A DNA stretch of 64,000 bases from Rhodanobacter spathiphylli B39 (GCF_000264295.1 NZ_AJXT01000033.1:1-64000); one strand, 5' to 3'. Counted from the stretch's first letter, positions 33,733 through 42,863 are shown. Program-made: numbers and translations. Notes: a model not told the origin generated them from the sequence alone.

Positions 33733-35154
33733 TCAGGTCGCGGCCAGGCTCACGCTGAAACGGGCACCGCCGAACTCCGGCGAACGATCGACCACCAGCT
33801 CGCCCTGATAGGCATGGACGATGTCCTGCACGATGGACAAGCCGATACCGTGGCCCTGCACCCGTTCGTCGCCCCGCACGCCGCGCTGGAGCACCTTCTC
33901 GATGTTGTCCGCGGCGATGCCGGGACCGTCGTCTTCCACGCTGAGCAGCAGGCCCGAGCGCTGCCGTCCCGCCTCGTGGCGCATCCTGACCACCAGCAAC
34001 ACGCGATGGCCGGCCCACTTGAATGCGTTTTCCAGCAGGTTGCCCATCAGCTCCAGCAGGTCGCCCTGCTCGCCGTAGAACACCGCTCCGTCCTCGATGT
34101 CGAATTCGCACAGGACATTTTTCGCTGCGTAGACCTTCTCCAGACCCTGCACCAGATCCTCGGCGTGGCCGGCGATCGGCACCGCACTGGCGAAGGTCTG
34201 CCGGCCCGAGGTGGCCGCGCGCGACAGCTGGTAGGCGACCAGCTCGTTCATCCGCCGCACCTGGTCGAGCACGCTGTTGCGCCGTGCCGCATCGTCCTCG
34301 CCGTTGGCCGATTCCAGTTGCGATCGGATCACCGCCAGCGGCGTCTTCAGGCTGTGCGCCAGGTCGGCCAAGGTGTGGCGATAGCGCGTGCGCTGTTCGC
34401 GCTCGTTGGTGATGAACGCGTTGATGCGCTCGGTCAGGCCGGTCAGCTCCAGCGGGTACTGGCTGTCCAGCTGCTCGCTGTCGCCGCGCTCGACCCGGCT
34501 CATGTCGCTGGCCACCTTGCGCAGCGGGGTGAGGCTCCAGCGCAGCAGCAGCAACTGCAGCACGATCAGCATCACGCCCAGGATCGACAGCCAGATCACC
34601 AGGGTGTGGCGGAACACCGCGTTCTCGCCTTCCAGCTGGTCTTCGGTCTGCGCCACCATCACGGTGAGCCGCACCGATTTCTTGTCCAGCGTGTCGAATG
34701 CCACGCCGTAGCTGTAGTAATACAGCCGCCCCATGCGGGTATCGATCGGACCGACGAACACGCTCTGCCCGGGCTCCAGCGGCTTCAGGAAGTTGAAGTC
34801 CCGTCCGATCGCCGAGGAGGATTCCCAGTGGTAGCCGTTGTCGCCCAGCGCCACCGCATACAGTCCCGAACCCGGCCGGGAGAAATTGGGATTGGGTGCG
34901 GTTTCCGGCGGCAACAGCTTGCCGTACCGGTTGACGTCGGTATTGGTGATGTAGGCAATCGCGAAATTCTCGAGCCGATCCTGCAGGCCACGCAGCGCGC
35001 GCGCCTTAGTGGTCTGGGTCAGGGTCAGCCCGACCAGACCGAGGAAGCCGGCCAGCACGAAACTGGTGGCGATCGCCGCACGTGCTGCCAGTGACAGCGG
35101 CCCGTGCGACGACCCACGCTCATTCGTCGTCGCCGTCGGTGCGCGGGATGGCAA
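33733..35154 (-). CDS. phoQ: PhoQ-type sensor histidine kinase
   Basis: About 473 residues. A first membrane helix (LSLAARAAIATSFVLAGFLG) and a second near residue 185 bracket a periplasmic sensor domain. Then come a HAMP-like segment, a HisKA with phospho-acceptor His in LADLAHSLKTPLAVIRSQLE, and a HATPase with N box NLLENAFKWA and G boxes DDGPGIA and GHGIGLSIV. The start is uncertain: the obvious ATG at the end of the response-regulator gene is out of frame, and the in-frame choices are TTG 35154 (used) or GTG 35172, both inside the upstream gene. Probably senses divalent cations or envelope stress, by homology and the PhoP-like partner. Confidence 0.88.
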   Translation of the reverse strand: MPSRAPTATTNERGSSHGPLSLAARAAIATSFVLAGFLGLVGLTLTQTTKARALRGLQDRLENFAIAYITNTDVNRYGKLLPPETAPNPNFSRPGSGLYAVALGDNGYHWESSSAIGRDFNFLKPLEPGQSVFVGPIDTRMGRLYYYSYGVAFDTLDKKSVRLTVMVAQTEDQLEGENAVFRHTLVIWLSILGVMLIVLQLLLLRWSLTPLRKVASDMSRVERGDSEQLDSQYPLELTGLTERINAFITNEREQRTRYRHTLADLAHSLKTPLAVIRSQLESANGEDDAARRNSVLDQVRRMNELVAYQLSRAATSGRQTFASAVPIAGHAEDLVQGLEKVYAAKNVLCEFDIEDGAVFYGEQGDLLELMGNLLENAFKWAGHRVLLVVRMRHEAGRQRSGLLLSVEDDGPGIAADNIEKVLQRGVRGDERVQGHGIGLSIVQDIVHAYQGELVVDRSPEFGGARFSVSLAAT

Positions 35155-35812
35155 AGCGGTATCCGCGTCCACGTACCGTCTCGATGGGTTTGAGGGTGCC
35201 TTCCGGATCGAGCTTGCGCCGCAGCCGGCCGATGAACACTTCGAGCACGTTGGAGTCGCGGTCGAAGTCCTGCTGGTAGATGTGCTCGGTGAGGTCGGCC
35301 TTGGAGACCAGCTCGCCTGCATGCAGCATCAGATATTCCAGCACCTTGTATTCGTAGCTGGTGAGGTCGACCAGCTTGCCTTCCACGGTTACCGTCTGCG
35401 CGGTGGTGTCCAGCTTGATCATGCCGCAGGCCAGGATCGGCTTGGACCAGCCGCTGGCACGACGCACCAGCGCGTTGATGCGCGCCAGCAGCTCCTCGAC
35501 GTGGAACGGCTTGACCAGGTAATCGTCGGCACCGTGCTTGAGCCCCTCGACCTTGTCCTGCCAGCTGCCCCGCGCGGTCAGGATCAGGATCGGATAGCGC
35601 TGGCCGTGTTCGCGCAGCGCCTTGACCAGGTCCATGCCGGACATCTTGGGCAGGCCCAGGTCGATGATCGCCAGATCAAACGGCACCTCGCGGCCGAGGT
35701 AGATGCCCTCCTCGCCATCCTGCGCCGCATCGACGGCAAAACCGTCCCGCTTCAGGCGTGCCGCCAGCGTTTCGCGCAACGGCGCCTCGTCCTCTACCAA
35801 CAGGATGCGCAT
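35120..35812 (-). CDS. phoP: PhoP-type OmpR-family response regulator
   Basis: 230 residues. The receiver has EDE near the N terminus, phospho-acceptor Asp in DLAIIDLGLPKMSG, and Lys in YLVKPFH. The OmpR winged helix ends with VFIGRLRRKLDPEG and TVRGRGYRF. It starts one base after the PepSY gene and overlaps the kinase gene, so a PepSY-regulator-kinase operon is clear. The PhoP label rests on this arrangement and on similarity to the PhoPQ branch. Confidence 0.92.
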   Translation of the reverse strand: MRILLVEDEAPLRETLAARLKRDGFAVDAAQDGEEGIYLGREVPFDLAIIDLGLPKMSGMDLVKALREHGQRYPILILTARGSWQDKVEGLKHGADDYLVKPFHVEELLARINALVRRASGWSKPILACGMIKLDTTAQTVTVEGKLVDLTSYEYKVLEYLMLHAGELVSKADLTEHIYQQDFDRDSNVLEVFIGRLRRKLDPEGTLKPIETVRGRGYRFAIPRTDGDDE

Positions 35813-35813
35813 A

Positions 35814-36131
35814 TCAGCGTTTCTCCTTGCGACCCGCATTCTTGGCGGGCGGATTCTTGATTGACTGGGCCGATGGGGGATTCTTGCCCGATTCGGACGA
35901 GACCACCACCACCTTGACGTGTCCCTGCGGCGTGAGCACCTTGATCCGGTACTCCTGACGACGCCCGACCCCGCGCTGCTCGGCCGACAGGATCTTGCCA
36001 CCCGTATCCTGTTGCACCTTGAGCACCGCCTGATCCAGCGTCACCGCCGCCGACTGGGCCGCAGCCACACCGGCCGCACCCACGCACAGCGATATCAGCA
36101 GAGCGATGATGAAGTTTTTGTGCCCCGTCAT
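35814..36131 (-). CDS. PepSY domain periplasmic protein
   Basis: 105 residues: signal peptide 1-25, then one PepSY-like module (VTLDQAVLKVQQDTGGKILS, EYRIKVLTPQGHVKVVVVSS) and a basic tail (KNPPAKNAGRKEKR). First gene of the two-component operon. PepSY proteins next to PhoPQ-like systems often modulate the sensor from the periplasm; that role is inferred from position. Confidence 0.88.
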   Translation of the reverse strand: MTGHKNFIIALLISLCVGAAGVAAAQSAAVTLDQAVLKVQQDTGGKILSAEQRGVGRRQEYRIKVLTPQGHVKVVVVSSESGKNPPSAQSIKNPPAKNAGRKEKR

Positions 36132-36213
36132 GCGCGAAATTCCCGTCTGGTTGCTGCCTGGACGCCCAGACTAGGCAATCAGGGCTGAATACTGACCGGA
36201 TGGACGGCGACTG

Positions 36214-37194
36214 TCACGCCGCCGCACACGGCAGCGCAGCGCGCTCCAGCAGTTCCCAGCCCGCACCCGGCAGATGGGCGCCTTCGCTGATCGTGCGACG
36301 GAACGCGCGCGCGCCAGGCTCCCCCTGATACAGGCCGAGCAGGTGCCGGCTGATGTGCTTCAACGCGGTGCCCCGGGCCAGCTCGGCCTCGACGTAGGGA
36401 CGCAGGTGCTCCAGCACGCTCTCGCGGCTGGGCAAGGGCTCGCCGTGCAGCTCGTGCTCGATCTGCGCCAGCAGGTAGGGGTCGTGATAGGCAGCCCGGC
36501 CCAGCATCACCCCGTCCAGCTGCGCCAGGTGTCCGCGCACCTGCGCCACGCTGGTGATGCCGCCGTTGATCACCACCACCAGCTGGGGGAACTCGCGCTT
36601 GAGCCGATACACCCGCTCGTAGTCCAGCGGCGGTATCTCGCGGTTTTCCTTCGGCGACAGGCCTTTCAGCCAGGCCTTGCGCGCATGCACCACCAGCACC
36701 TCGACGCCGGCGCCCAGCATCTGTTCGGTGAAGTGCTGCAGGCCGGCGTAGTCGTCCTGGTCGTCCACCCCGATGCGGCACTTCACCGTCACCGGAATGC
36801 CGACCGCATCACGCATCGCCCTGACGCAATCGGCGACCAGCGCCGGTTCGTACATCAGACAGGCGCCGAAGCGGCCGGACTGCACCCGGTCCGAGGGACA
36901 ACCGACGTTGAGGTTGATCTCGTCGTAGCCCGCCTCGGCGCCGAAGCGGGCGGCCTGCGCCAGCTCCCCGGGATCGCTGCCACCCAGCTGCAGGGCCACC
37001 GGGTGCTCCTGCTGGCTGTGCTCCAGCAGGCGCAACTGGCGGCCACGGACCAGCGCCGCGCTGGTCACCATCTCGGTATACAGCCGCGAACGCGGCGACA
37101 GCAGCCGGTGGAAATAGCGGCAGTGCCGATCGGTCCAGTCCATCATCGGCGCCACGCAGAGGCGCCATGGCAGGGCAAAAGCAGGGTCATTCAT
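36214..37194 (-). CDS. dusA: tRNA-dihydrouridine(20/20a) synthase
   Basis: 326-residue FMN enzyme that reduces uridine in the tRNA D loop. CVAPMMDWTDRHCRYF, LNVGCPSDRVQSGRFGACLM (with the catalytic Cys of NVGCPSDRV) and VHARKAWLKGLSPKENREIP are DusA signatures. ATG 37194 gives the family N terminus; the longer open frame belongs to overlapping coding DNA in another gene. It is the last gene on this strand after the calpain-type cluster and may have its own promoter. Confidence 0.95.
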   Translation of the reverse strand: MNDPAFALPWRLCVAPMMDWTDRHCRYFHRLLSPRSRLYTEMVTSAALVRGRQLRLLEHSQQEHPVALQLGGSDPGELAQAARFGAEAGYDEINLNVGCPSDRVQSGRFGACLMYEPALVADCVRAMRDAVGIPVTVKCRIGVDDQDDYAGLQHFTEQMLGAGVEVLVVHARKAWLKGLSPKENREIPPLDYERVYRLKREFPQLVVVINGGITSVAQVRGHLAQLDGVMLGRAAYHDPYLLAQIEHELHGEPLPSRESVLEHLRPYVEAELARGTALKHISRHLLGLYQGEPGARAFRRTISEGAHLPGAGWELLERAALPCAAA

Positions 37195-37256
37195 GCGCCT
37201 AGTGTACGTGCTGGCGACGGCCGGCCCGGCGTGGCCGGCACGTCGCCTGCCTGGCG

Positions 37257-37505
37257 TCAGCGCTGGCGCGAAGTACCGGCCCGTCGTTCGAGGCCGTACA
37301 GCGCCTCGCCGTCGGGCAGGGGATCGCGGCGCAGCAGTCCCTCGCTCACCAGCGCATCGAGCACCTGCCCGATGCGCTGGTGGCCGGTTTCCAGCCGTTG
37401 CCGCGGCAGCCACCAGCTGACGATGCCGCGCAGGGTATCCGCCGCCTGCGGGTGTGAACGCAGGTAGGCGAGTACCTCGCGCCTCACCTCGGCATCGTCC
37501 GGCAT
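37257..37505 (-). CDS. Small winged-helix-like protein
   Basis: 82 residues with helical segments (VRREVLAYLRSHPQAADTL, RIGQVLDALVSEGLLRRDPL) and a wing-like LPDGEALYGLER ending, consistent with a short winged helix. It begins 6 bp after the protease gene and could be either part of that operon or a free-standing regulator. No family is recognised. Confidence 0.65.
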   Translation of the reverse strand: MPDDAEVRREVLAYLRSHPQAADTLRGIVSWWLPRQRLETGHQRIGQVLDALVSEGLLRRDPLPDGEALYGLERRAGTSRQR

Positions 37506-37511
37506 CGCCGT

Positions 37512-38966
37512 TCAATGTGCCGTGCCGAAACCGGCGAAGTATTTCTTGAACGCCCCGATCTCCATCGCGAACACGCCGTCGTTGTCCTTCAGCGTGATCG
37601 GTCGCCACCAGCTCACGTCGTACATGGAAATCGTGGCGTCCAGCACGCTGCTGGTCGCCTCGGTATTGCCCCAGGGATTGCGCAGCACGATCCAGCGCCG
37701 GCAGTCGCGATAGGCCCAGCCCAGCACCGTGTAGCAGTGCGAGCCGACGATGTGCGCGCTGGAATAGTCCACGTGGTCGGGGGCGGCATCGCCGGTCGAG
37801 TAGGTCCACGCCGTCATCGGATTGAAGGTGCGATACGACAGGCAGTTGGAGCGCAGCAGGTGCCACAGGTCGTCGGCGCTGCGGCTGGCCGTGTCGTAGT
37901 AATGGCGGGCGCCGCCATTGAGCTGGGCGGTGGCCCACACGCAGTCGCCCCAGGCGGTCTGCGTGATGTCGGGCATGTCGCTGGAGGTCCCCGTCTTCAG
38001 CTTGGCGTAGGCCTTCTCGTAGACGGCCGGCCATGACTCGCCCGCTTCCCTGGAACGGCAGTAGATCGGGTAGCCGGACGCGGTCAGCGGCACCGCCTCG
38101 GTGACCTCGATCGACTTGTCCGGCGCACCGCCCGAGTCGGGCTTGCAGAAGTTGATCTGGTCATTGAACTGGGTCTGGCTGGTTCCGGTTGCCCGGGTCA
38201 GGTGCGCGATCCGGAACGGCGTTGCCCAGGCGATCGCCGAAAGCGCCGCGATGTAATAGCAGTTGGCCACCGCACCCTGGACCGGGTCGAAGAACTCGGC
38301 GGTCTCGTGGAAGAACTCGCCCGAGGTGGCCCAGTGCGCACCCGGTGGCGTCCAGCCCTGGATCGCGTTGAGCACGATTTTCGGATCGAAGGTGATCGAG
38401 CGGACGACGTCCGCCGACAGGGAGCGTCCCAGCACCAGCGCGCGCATTGCCGGCGGCAGGCTCAGCGAAACGCGCAGGCGCGAATAGCGTGACAGGTCGC
38501 CGCACAGGATCGGCCAGTCGAGGATGGACTTGAGCTCGGGCACCCGCGCCATCTCGGCCAGGGTCGTGTACTGGTCGAGGCTGGCCAGCCCGCCCGCCTC
38601 GGCGTCGCTGCCGTCCCGGGGCAGCTGCACATCGAGCAGCGGCGAGCGCTCGCGCACCAGGTTGAGCTGCTTGTCCAACGCCACGCCCACGTAGAGCGGG
38701 CCGCCGTACTTGGGATCGAACAGCTCCTCGTACGGCGTGGCCAGCACCTGCTCCAGCACGCTGGCGGGGTCGGGTACGGCATTCCAAGGAATCGGCTGGC
38801 CGGAAACCAGGTCGGCCAGCGCATACGGATTGATCACCGCGCAGTTCTGGCCCTGCGCTCCCGTCGACGCAGCTGCCCGTGATGCGGCGTCCTTCGCGGC
38901 CGCCGGTTTCGGCGCCGACGATTTCGGGCTCGATGTTTTCGCTGTGGAAGTTCTTGACGTGGCCAT
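37512..38966 (-). CDS. Calpain-type (C2) cysteine peptidase
   Basis: 484 residues. The first 40 are a low-complexity Ser/Ala/Lys stretch; about 40-200 is unassigned. The calpain protease core spans about 205-480, with catalytic Cys236 (VANCYYIAALSAIAW), His410 (GSHCYTVLGW) and Asn430 (VLRNPWGN). Two further calpain hallmarks are present: SWPAVYEKAYAKL (311-323) and GVFAMEIGAFKKYF (464-477). No signal peptide is seen. AGGAG lies six bases before the ATG, the same strong site used by the two upstream genes. It is the last large gene of a sigma-54-linked operon. Likely an intracellular or specially exported protease; target unknown. Confidence 0.85.
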   Translation of the reverse strand: MATSRTSTAKTSSPKSSAPKPAAAKDAASRAAASTGAQGQNCAVINPYALADLVSGQPIPWNAVPDPASVLEQVLATPYEELFDPKYGGPLYVGVALDKQLNLVRERSPLLDVQLPRDGSDAEAGGLASLDQYTTLAEMARVPELKSILDWPILCGDLSRYSRLRVSLSLPPAMRALVLGRSLSADVVRSITFDPKIVLNAIQGWTPPGAHWATSGEFFHETAEFFDPVQGAVANCYYIAALSAIAWATPFRIAHLTRATGTSQTQFNDQINFCKPDSGGAPDKSIEVTEAVPLTASGYPIYCRSREAGESWPAVYEKAYAKLKTGTSSDMPDITQTAWGDCVWATAQLNGGARHYYDTASRSADDLWHLLRSNCLSYRTFNPMTAWTYSTGDAAPDHVDYSSAHIVGSHCYTVLGWAYRDCRRWIVLRNPWGNTEATSSVLDATISMYDVSWWRPITLKDNDGVFAMEIGAFKKYFAGFGTAH

Positions 38967-39061
38967 GTCCCTCTCCTTTCAGTGGTTGCCGACGCATCCG
39001 CGTCGCGATTCATTCGCCAGCCGCATCCCGGTGGCCGACCGGCTCACCGGGAACCGGCGGA

Positions 39062-41251
39062 TCACGGGTGCACGACGCCACGCTCGGCGAGCGCAAAGGC
39101 GATCAGCCGGCTGTCGTCGATGCCCAGGCGCTGGTAGCCGTCGGTGGCCTTGCCATAGACCCGCAGCGATCCGGCGAAGGCCGCATTGACGCAACTGCCG
39201 ACCAGACTCGCGGGCGTGAAGTCCCGCTGGTAGTAGCCGGCCACCTTCACATAGGGCGCGGAAACCGTCGCCGCGCTGGATGCCGCCACCTCGACGTACG
39301 GCGTCAGCGTGGAGCCCTCCGGCAGTACGTGCGATCCACGCGTGACGTCGAAGTCGAACACCGCATGCTGGTTGGGATGCGCCGCGAGATAGCGCAGGCG
39401 CACCAGGTCACCGGGGTGATAGCGCAGGAAACCGCAGTCGTCGCTGGCCGACACGCCGCCGATGCTCGGCTGCGGCAGATCCGCCTGCACCCGGTTGTTG
39501 TCCACATGCACGCGCATGACATAGGCGCCGCCGGCTTCCTCGGCGGCCGTGGACAGGCGGGTCGTGCTGCCGTCGGCATTGCGCGCCAGGAAGCGGAAGC
39601 TGCCCGCGCCCGGCATGACCTGATGGCCGGCGGGATCGAACACCTCGATCTTCACCTCGAAGACACCGGCATCGTCGGTGAGGTTGTCCGGGGACAACGG
39701 CGGCGCGGCCAGCATCGTGTTCCACCCCGCCCCCACCTCGCCCAGGTTGCCCTCGGTCCATTCGCGCACCAGCACGGTGGCCGGATCGGTGCCGCGCGCC
39801 GGCGGCGTCTGCGGCTTGAACTCGAACAGGCCGCTGTGACTGCCCACCGTCACCGGACCGACGGGATAGCTTTCGTAGGTCGGCAGCCGGTCCGAATATT
39901 CCATCCGGTAGCCGCGCGCCAGCGGTGCGCTGATCGGCGTCCAGCTCGGATCGTCCGCACCGGTGTTTGGCGAGGCACCGAGGTGACGCCACGAATAGCG
40001 GTAGTACCTGATCCCGCTGGACGGAATGAAGTACGAGTCGTCGTGGATGAAGTTCAGCGTGCCGCCGAACGGAGCGTTGTAGAGCCAGCCCAGCGAGGTC
40101 CCGGTCTGGTAGTCGAGCATGCCGTCGGGCCGCACCCATCCGGCCGGCGCCGGCGGCGCGCCGGGCGGAATGCCCCAGATCGGCGCGTTGGCGATCGCGT
40201 ACGGCAGCATGAACAGGGTGACCCCGGGTGGAACGTCATACGGCGGTTCCTCGCAGGCCACGGCGCCCGGCAGGTTGATCACGACTTCCGAGCCGCAGGG
40301 ATAATTCCAGTGCGTGCCGCAACCGATCGACGGGCGGTACACCGTGGTCCAGACACCGCCCTGGAACTGCTCGACCCAGAAGTACAGGTCGGGCTGGTCG
40401 GCACAGTCGTGGAAGATCAGCGCCGCAAAGCGCCCGTCGCTGTCGGCATCGATCGTGGTCAGCGCATCGACCCGGAAGTAGCCCCACAGGTAGGTGAGGT
40501 CGCACAGGTGGATGGCGATGATGCTGGCCAGCCCGAGCAGCTGACGGCGGGCCTGTCCGGCCGACTGTGCTGCGGTCAGTGCCGCCGCGTGCAGGGCCAG
40601 GGTCTCCGCGCCGGTCGATGCCGGCGCCTGCGGCAGCGGCGATTCCGCGGCGGCGGGCAACATGGCACTGCGCGTCATGATCGGCCCGGCCAGCGGGCCG
40701 GGATCGGGGATCGGCGGAAACGGCAGCGGTCGCAACTGCAGCTTGTGCAGCAGGTCGTCGCGCAGGCGCAGGATGTCCAGGTCGGGCAGCTTCTCGATCA
40801 CCAGCCGGATGCGATCGACCTCGCAGACATGCACGCGCGCGTGACAGACCGGCAATTCCCTGGCGCTGCCGTCGGGCAGGTTGAAGCGCTTGACCAGCCG
40901 GCCCCGCACGTAGCACAGGCACCAGTGCGGAAAGATGTAGGTCGGCAGCTTCAGCTGCAGCACCGGCTTGTCCAGCAGCAGGCGCGTGGCCTTGGCGTAA
41001 CCGCCCATCCGCTTCAGGGCCGCCGCGGTCGGCACCGGCTGGCCTTTCTCCGTGGGTGGACCGAGGATCAGCTCGACCATCTGGCCGTCCATTGCGGCGG
41101 GCAGCTCAATCACGGCAGCGCCATCGTTCAACGGCGCCTGGCCCAGCGCGACTCCCTGGCGGTTGAAGGCATAGGCCTGCAGCGCGGGCACTTCGCCCTG
41201 GTCGCTGAATTCGACCTTGATCTGCAGGCGGGCGGACTTTTCTGATTTCAT
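39062..41251 (-). CDS. Large protein of unknown function in the sigma-54 operon
   Basis: 729 residues, ATG 41251 with AGGAG seven bases upstream. The first 60 residues look like a beta-sandwich (ARLQIKVEFSDQGEVPALQA, then AAVIELPAAMDGQMVELIL). The middle contains charged helices (CEVDRIRLVIEKLPDLDILR) and a Pro-rich linker near 195-225. The remainder is aromatic and beta-rich (FWVEQFQGGVWTTVYRPSIG, FIPSSGIRYYRYSWRHLG), resembling carbohydrate-binding or transthyretin-like folds without a clear match. No signal peptide. It lies between the Cys-rich protein and the calpain-type protease and is presumably their partner. I do not recognise a family. Confidence 0.75.
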   Translation of the reverse strand: MKSEKSARLQIKVEFSDQGEVPALQAYAFNRQGVALGQAPLNDGAAVIELPAAMDGQMVELILGPPTEKGQPVPTAAALKRMGGYAKATRLLLDKPVLQLKLPTYIFPHWCLCYVRGRLVKRFNLPDGSARELPVCHARVHVCEVDRIRLVIEKLPDLDILRLRDDLLHKLQLRPLPFPPIPDPGPLAGPIMTRSAMLPAAAESPLPQAPASTGAETLALHAAALTAAQSAGQARRQLLGLASIIAIHLCDLTYLWGYFRVDALTTIDADSDGRFAALIFHDCADQPDLYFWVEQFQGGVWTTVYRPSIGCGTHWNYPCGSEVVINLPGAVACEEPPYDVPPGVTLFMLPYAIANAPIWGIPPGAPPAPAGWVRPDGMLDYQTGTSLGWLYNAPFGGTLNFIHDDSYFIPSSGIRYYRYSWRHLGASPNTGADDPSWTPISAPLARGYRMEYSDRLPTYESYPVGPVTVGSHSGLFEFKPQTPPARGTDPATVLVREWTEGNLGEVGAGWNTMLAAPPLSPDNLTDDAGVFEVKIEVFDPAGHQVMPGAGSFRFLARNADGSTTRLSTAAEEAGGAYVMRVHVDNNRVQADLPQPSIGGVSASDDCGFLRYHPGDLVRLRYLAAHPNQHAVFDFDVTRGSHVLPEGSTLTPYVEVAASSAATVSAPYVKVAGYYQRDFTPASLVGSCVNAAFAGSLRVYGKATDGYQRLGIDDSRLIAFALAERGVVHP

Positions 41252-41428
41252 GGCAAGACTCCTGAATTGAGGGGTGGCTTGATGGTCGATATCCGCGACG
41301 AACCACCGCTCCGGCACGCACGCCCGGCTGCCATGCAAGCGGATGCCGGCGGGGTGCGTGTTGCGACTGGGGTGGTTGTCCGTTGCGACAGCGGGCGTTG
41401 GAAGCTGGCCCGAAGAACCGTTTCGTGA

Positions 41429-42763
41429 TTACGCGGTGCCGCTTTCGGCAACCGGACAGCAGCGGTATTCCTGCGCCTTGTCCAGCAACTCGATCTGCCG
41501 CTGGAGCAACTGGTTCTGCAGGTCGAGCCGGACGATTTCGAGCTGGGTCTTCTTCTGCAGCTCGGGCTCGCAGATGTTGCAGTCGTCGAAGCAGCCCTTG
41601 ACGATGACGCCGGCGGTCGGCAACGAGGTGTCACGCGTGTACTCGAACTGCGTGCGCGCATCGGCGGCGAACCCGCCGGTCCTGGGATCGAGCAGCTTGC
41701 GTTCGACCAGTTGCTTGTCCACCTCGGCCAGCGCGGCCTTGCGCACATCGTCCGGCAAGGGGGTCTGCACATTCACCGGCACCGAAAGTGCCACCAGGTT
41801 GAAGCGCGACTGCAGCGTCGCCGGGGCAGCGCCGGCCTGCGCTTGCAACGCCTCGCTTTGCAGCCCGCGGCTCTCGATATCGAGTCGCTTGGCATTCATC
41901 GCCGGCACTTCCTGCGGCATCACCGCCACCGCACCCCTGGCGCGGATGGGGTTGGCCAGCAACGGCGCCGGCGCCACCGGATCAAGCACCCGACGCTCGA
42001 TCGCCACCAGCTCGAACGACAGCGTCTCGATCTTGTTGATGCGGTAGAACAGGAAGGTCAGCGCGTGGCAGGCATTGGGATTGGCGAACTCGCGCGACGA
42101 GGCCTCGTACTGGTCCTCCGTCTCGCCCTGCTGATGGGCGCGCGTGGACACCTCGCCCACGGACATCGAGTGCGCCTTGCGCGTGGATTCCACCGACAGG
42201 TTGTCGGCCATGCGGGCCTGCGCCGAATGCTGCTGGAGATATTCGAAGGTCGATTCGGCGTTGTGGCTGCCGTGGGCGTTGGCATCGGCGCTGGCGGACA
42301 TGAAGCCGATCGAGCCGCTGGCGTCGCCGTGGAAATCCCACGATCCCTGGTCGGTGTTGCGCGTCGAACCATTGTCCTGGCTGTTCTGGTCCGACATGAA
42401 CGAGCGCAGCGAAGACATGCGGTATTGCTCCTCCGACATCTGCTCGCTGCGGTAGCTGAGGTTCGACTCGCTGTCGAAGCTGAAGCGACTGCGCCGGTCG
42501 GTGGTGGCCAGCCTTACCTTCTCGCCCGGGAGCAAGGTGGTGGTGTAGACGACATCGCCCAGGGCCATGGGCCCGGAACAGCGCTTGAAGCGCGTATGCA
42601 GGATGACTTCGACGTTGACCTGCTGGCCGCTGCGCGTGCGTATCGTGGTGGGAAACAGCAGGCGACGACGCATGTCCATCACGTCGCACACCGGCTGGGT
42701 GTCGAGGTTCGGGCAGCAGGGAATGTCCTTGTACTTGGTCAACGGGGTGGCGGGGGTGGCCAT
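41429..42763 (-). CDS. Cys-rich coiled-coil protein, first gene of the sigma-54 operon
   Basis: 444 residues, unrecognised. ATG 42763 follows AAGGAG by six bases. Ten cysteines are grouped at the ends: Cys16, 17, 26 and 62, and C391-x3-C395-x2-C398, Cys435-436, with Cys232 between, suggesting a metal site or disulfide frame. Residues 60-115 hold a segment TTTLLPGEKVRLATTDRRSR that reads like a beta domain; 110-200 is rich in Ser, Gly, Asp and His, probably flexible. A strong coiled coil runs about 400-432 (LEIVRLDLQNQLLQRQIELL). No export signal. The gene starts 74 bp after the predicted sigma-54 transcript start. Confidence 0.75.
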   Translation of the reverse strand: MATPATPLTKYKDIPCCPNLDTQPVCDVMDMRRRLLFPTTIRTRSGQQVNVEVILHTRFKRCSGPMALGDVVYTTTLLPGEKVRLATTDRRSRFSFDSESNLSYRSEQMSEEQYRMSSLRSFMSDQNSQDNGSTRNTDQGSWDFHGDASGSIGFMSASADANAHGSHNAESTFEYLQQHSAQARMADNLSVESTRKAHSMSVGEVSTRAHQQGETEDQYEASSREFANPNACHALTFLFYRINKIETLSFELVAIERRVLDPVAPAPLLANPIRARGAVAVMPQEVPAMNAKRLDIESRGLQSEALQAQAGAAPATLQSRFNLVALSVPVNVQTPLPDDVRKAALAEVDKQLVERKLLDPRTGGFAADARTQFEYTRDTSLPTAGVIVKGCFDDCNICEPELQKKTQLEIVRLDLQNQLLQRQIELLDKAQEYRCCPVAESGTA

Positions 42764-42848
42764 GACGATCTCCTTTCGTTCCGGATGGCAGGTTCGCGTC
42801 GGAACACCGGCTGTTTCGCCGCCGGTTCCGTGCTCGAGGGGAAGCTAC

Positions 42849-42863
42849 GCAACGAACATGCCA
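42849..42863 (-). promoter_or_regulatory. Sigma-54 (-24/-12) promoter of the calpain-type operon
   Basis: The minus strand reads TGGCATGTTCGTTGC, an exact TGGCAY-N5-TTGC with the required ten bases between GG and GC. Transcription should start near 42838, giving a leader of about 75 nt to the first gene. A sigma-54 activator gene lies directly upstream. Confidence 0.85.

Noticed and set aside
35116-35118. ATG overlapping the phoP-like stop codon as the kinase start
   Set aside because: It is out of frame with the kinase and leads into a sequence with no membrane helix.
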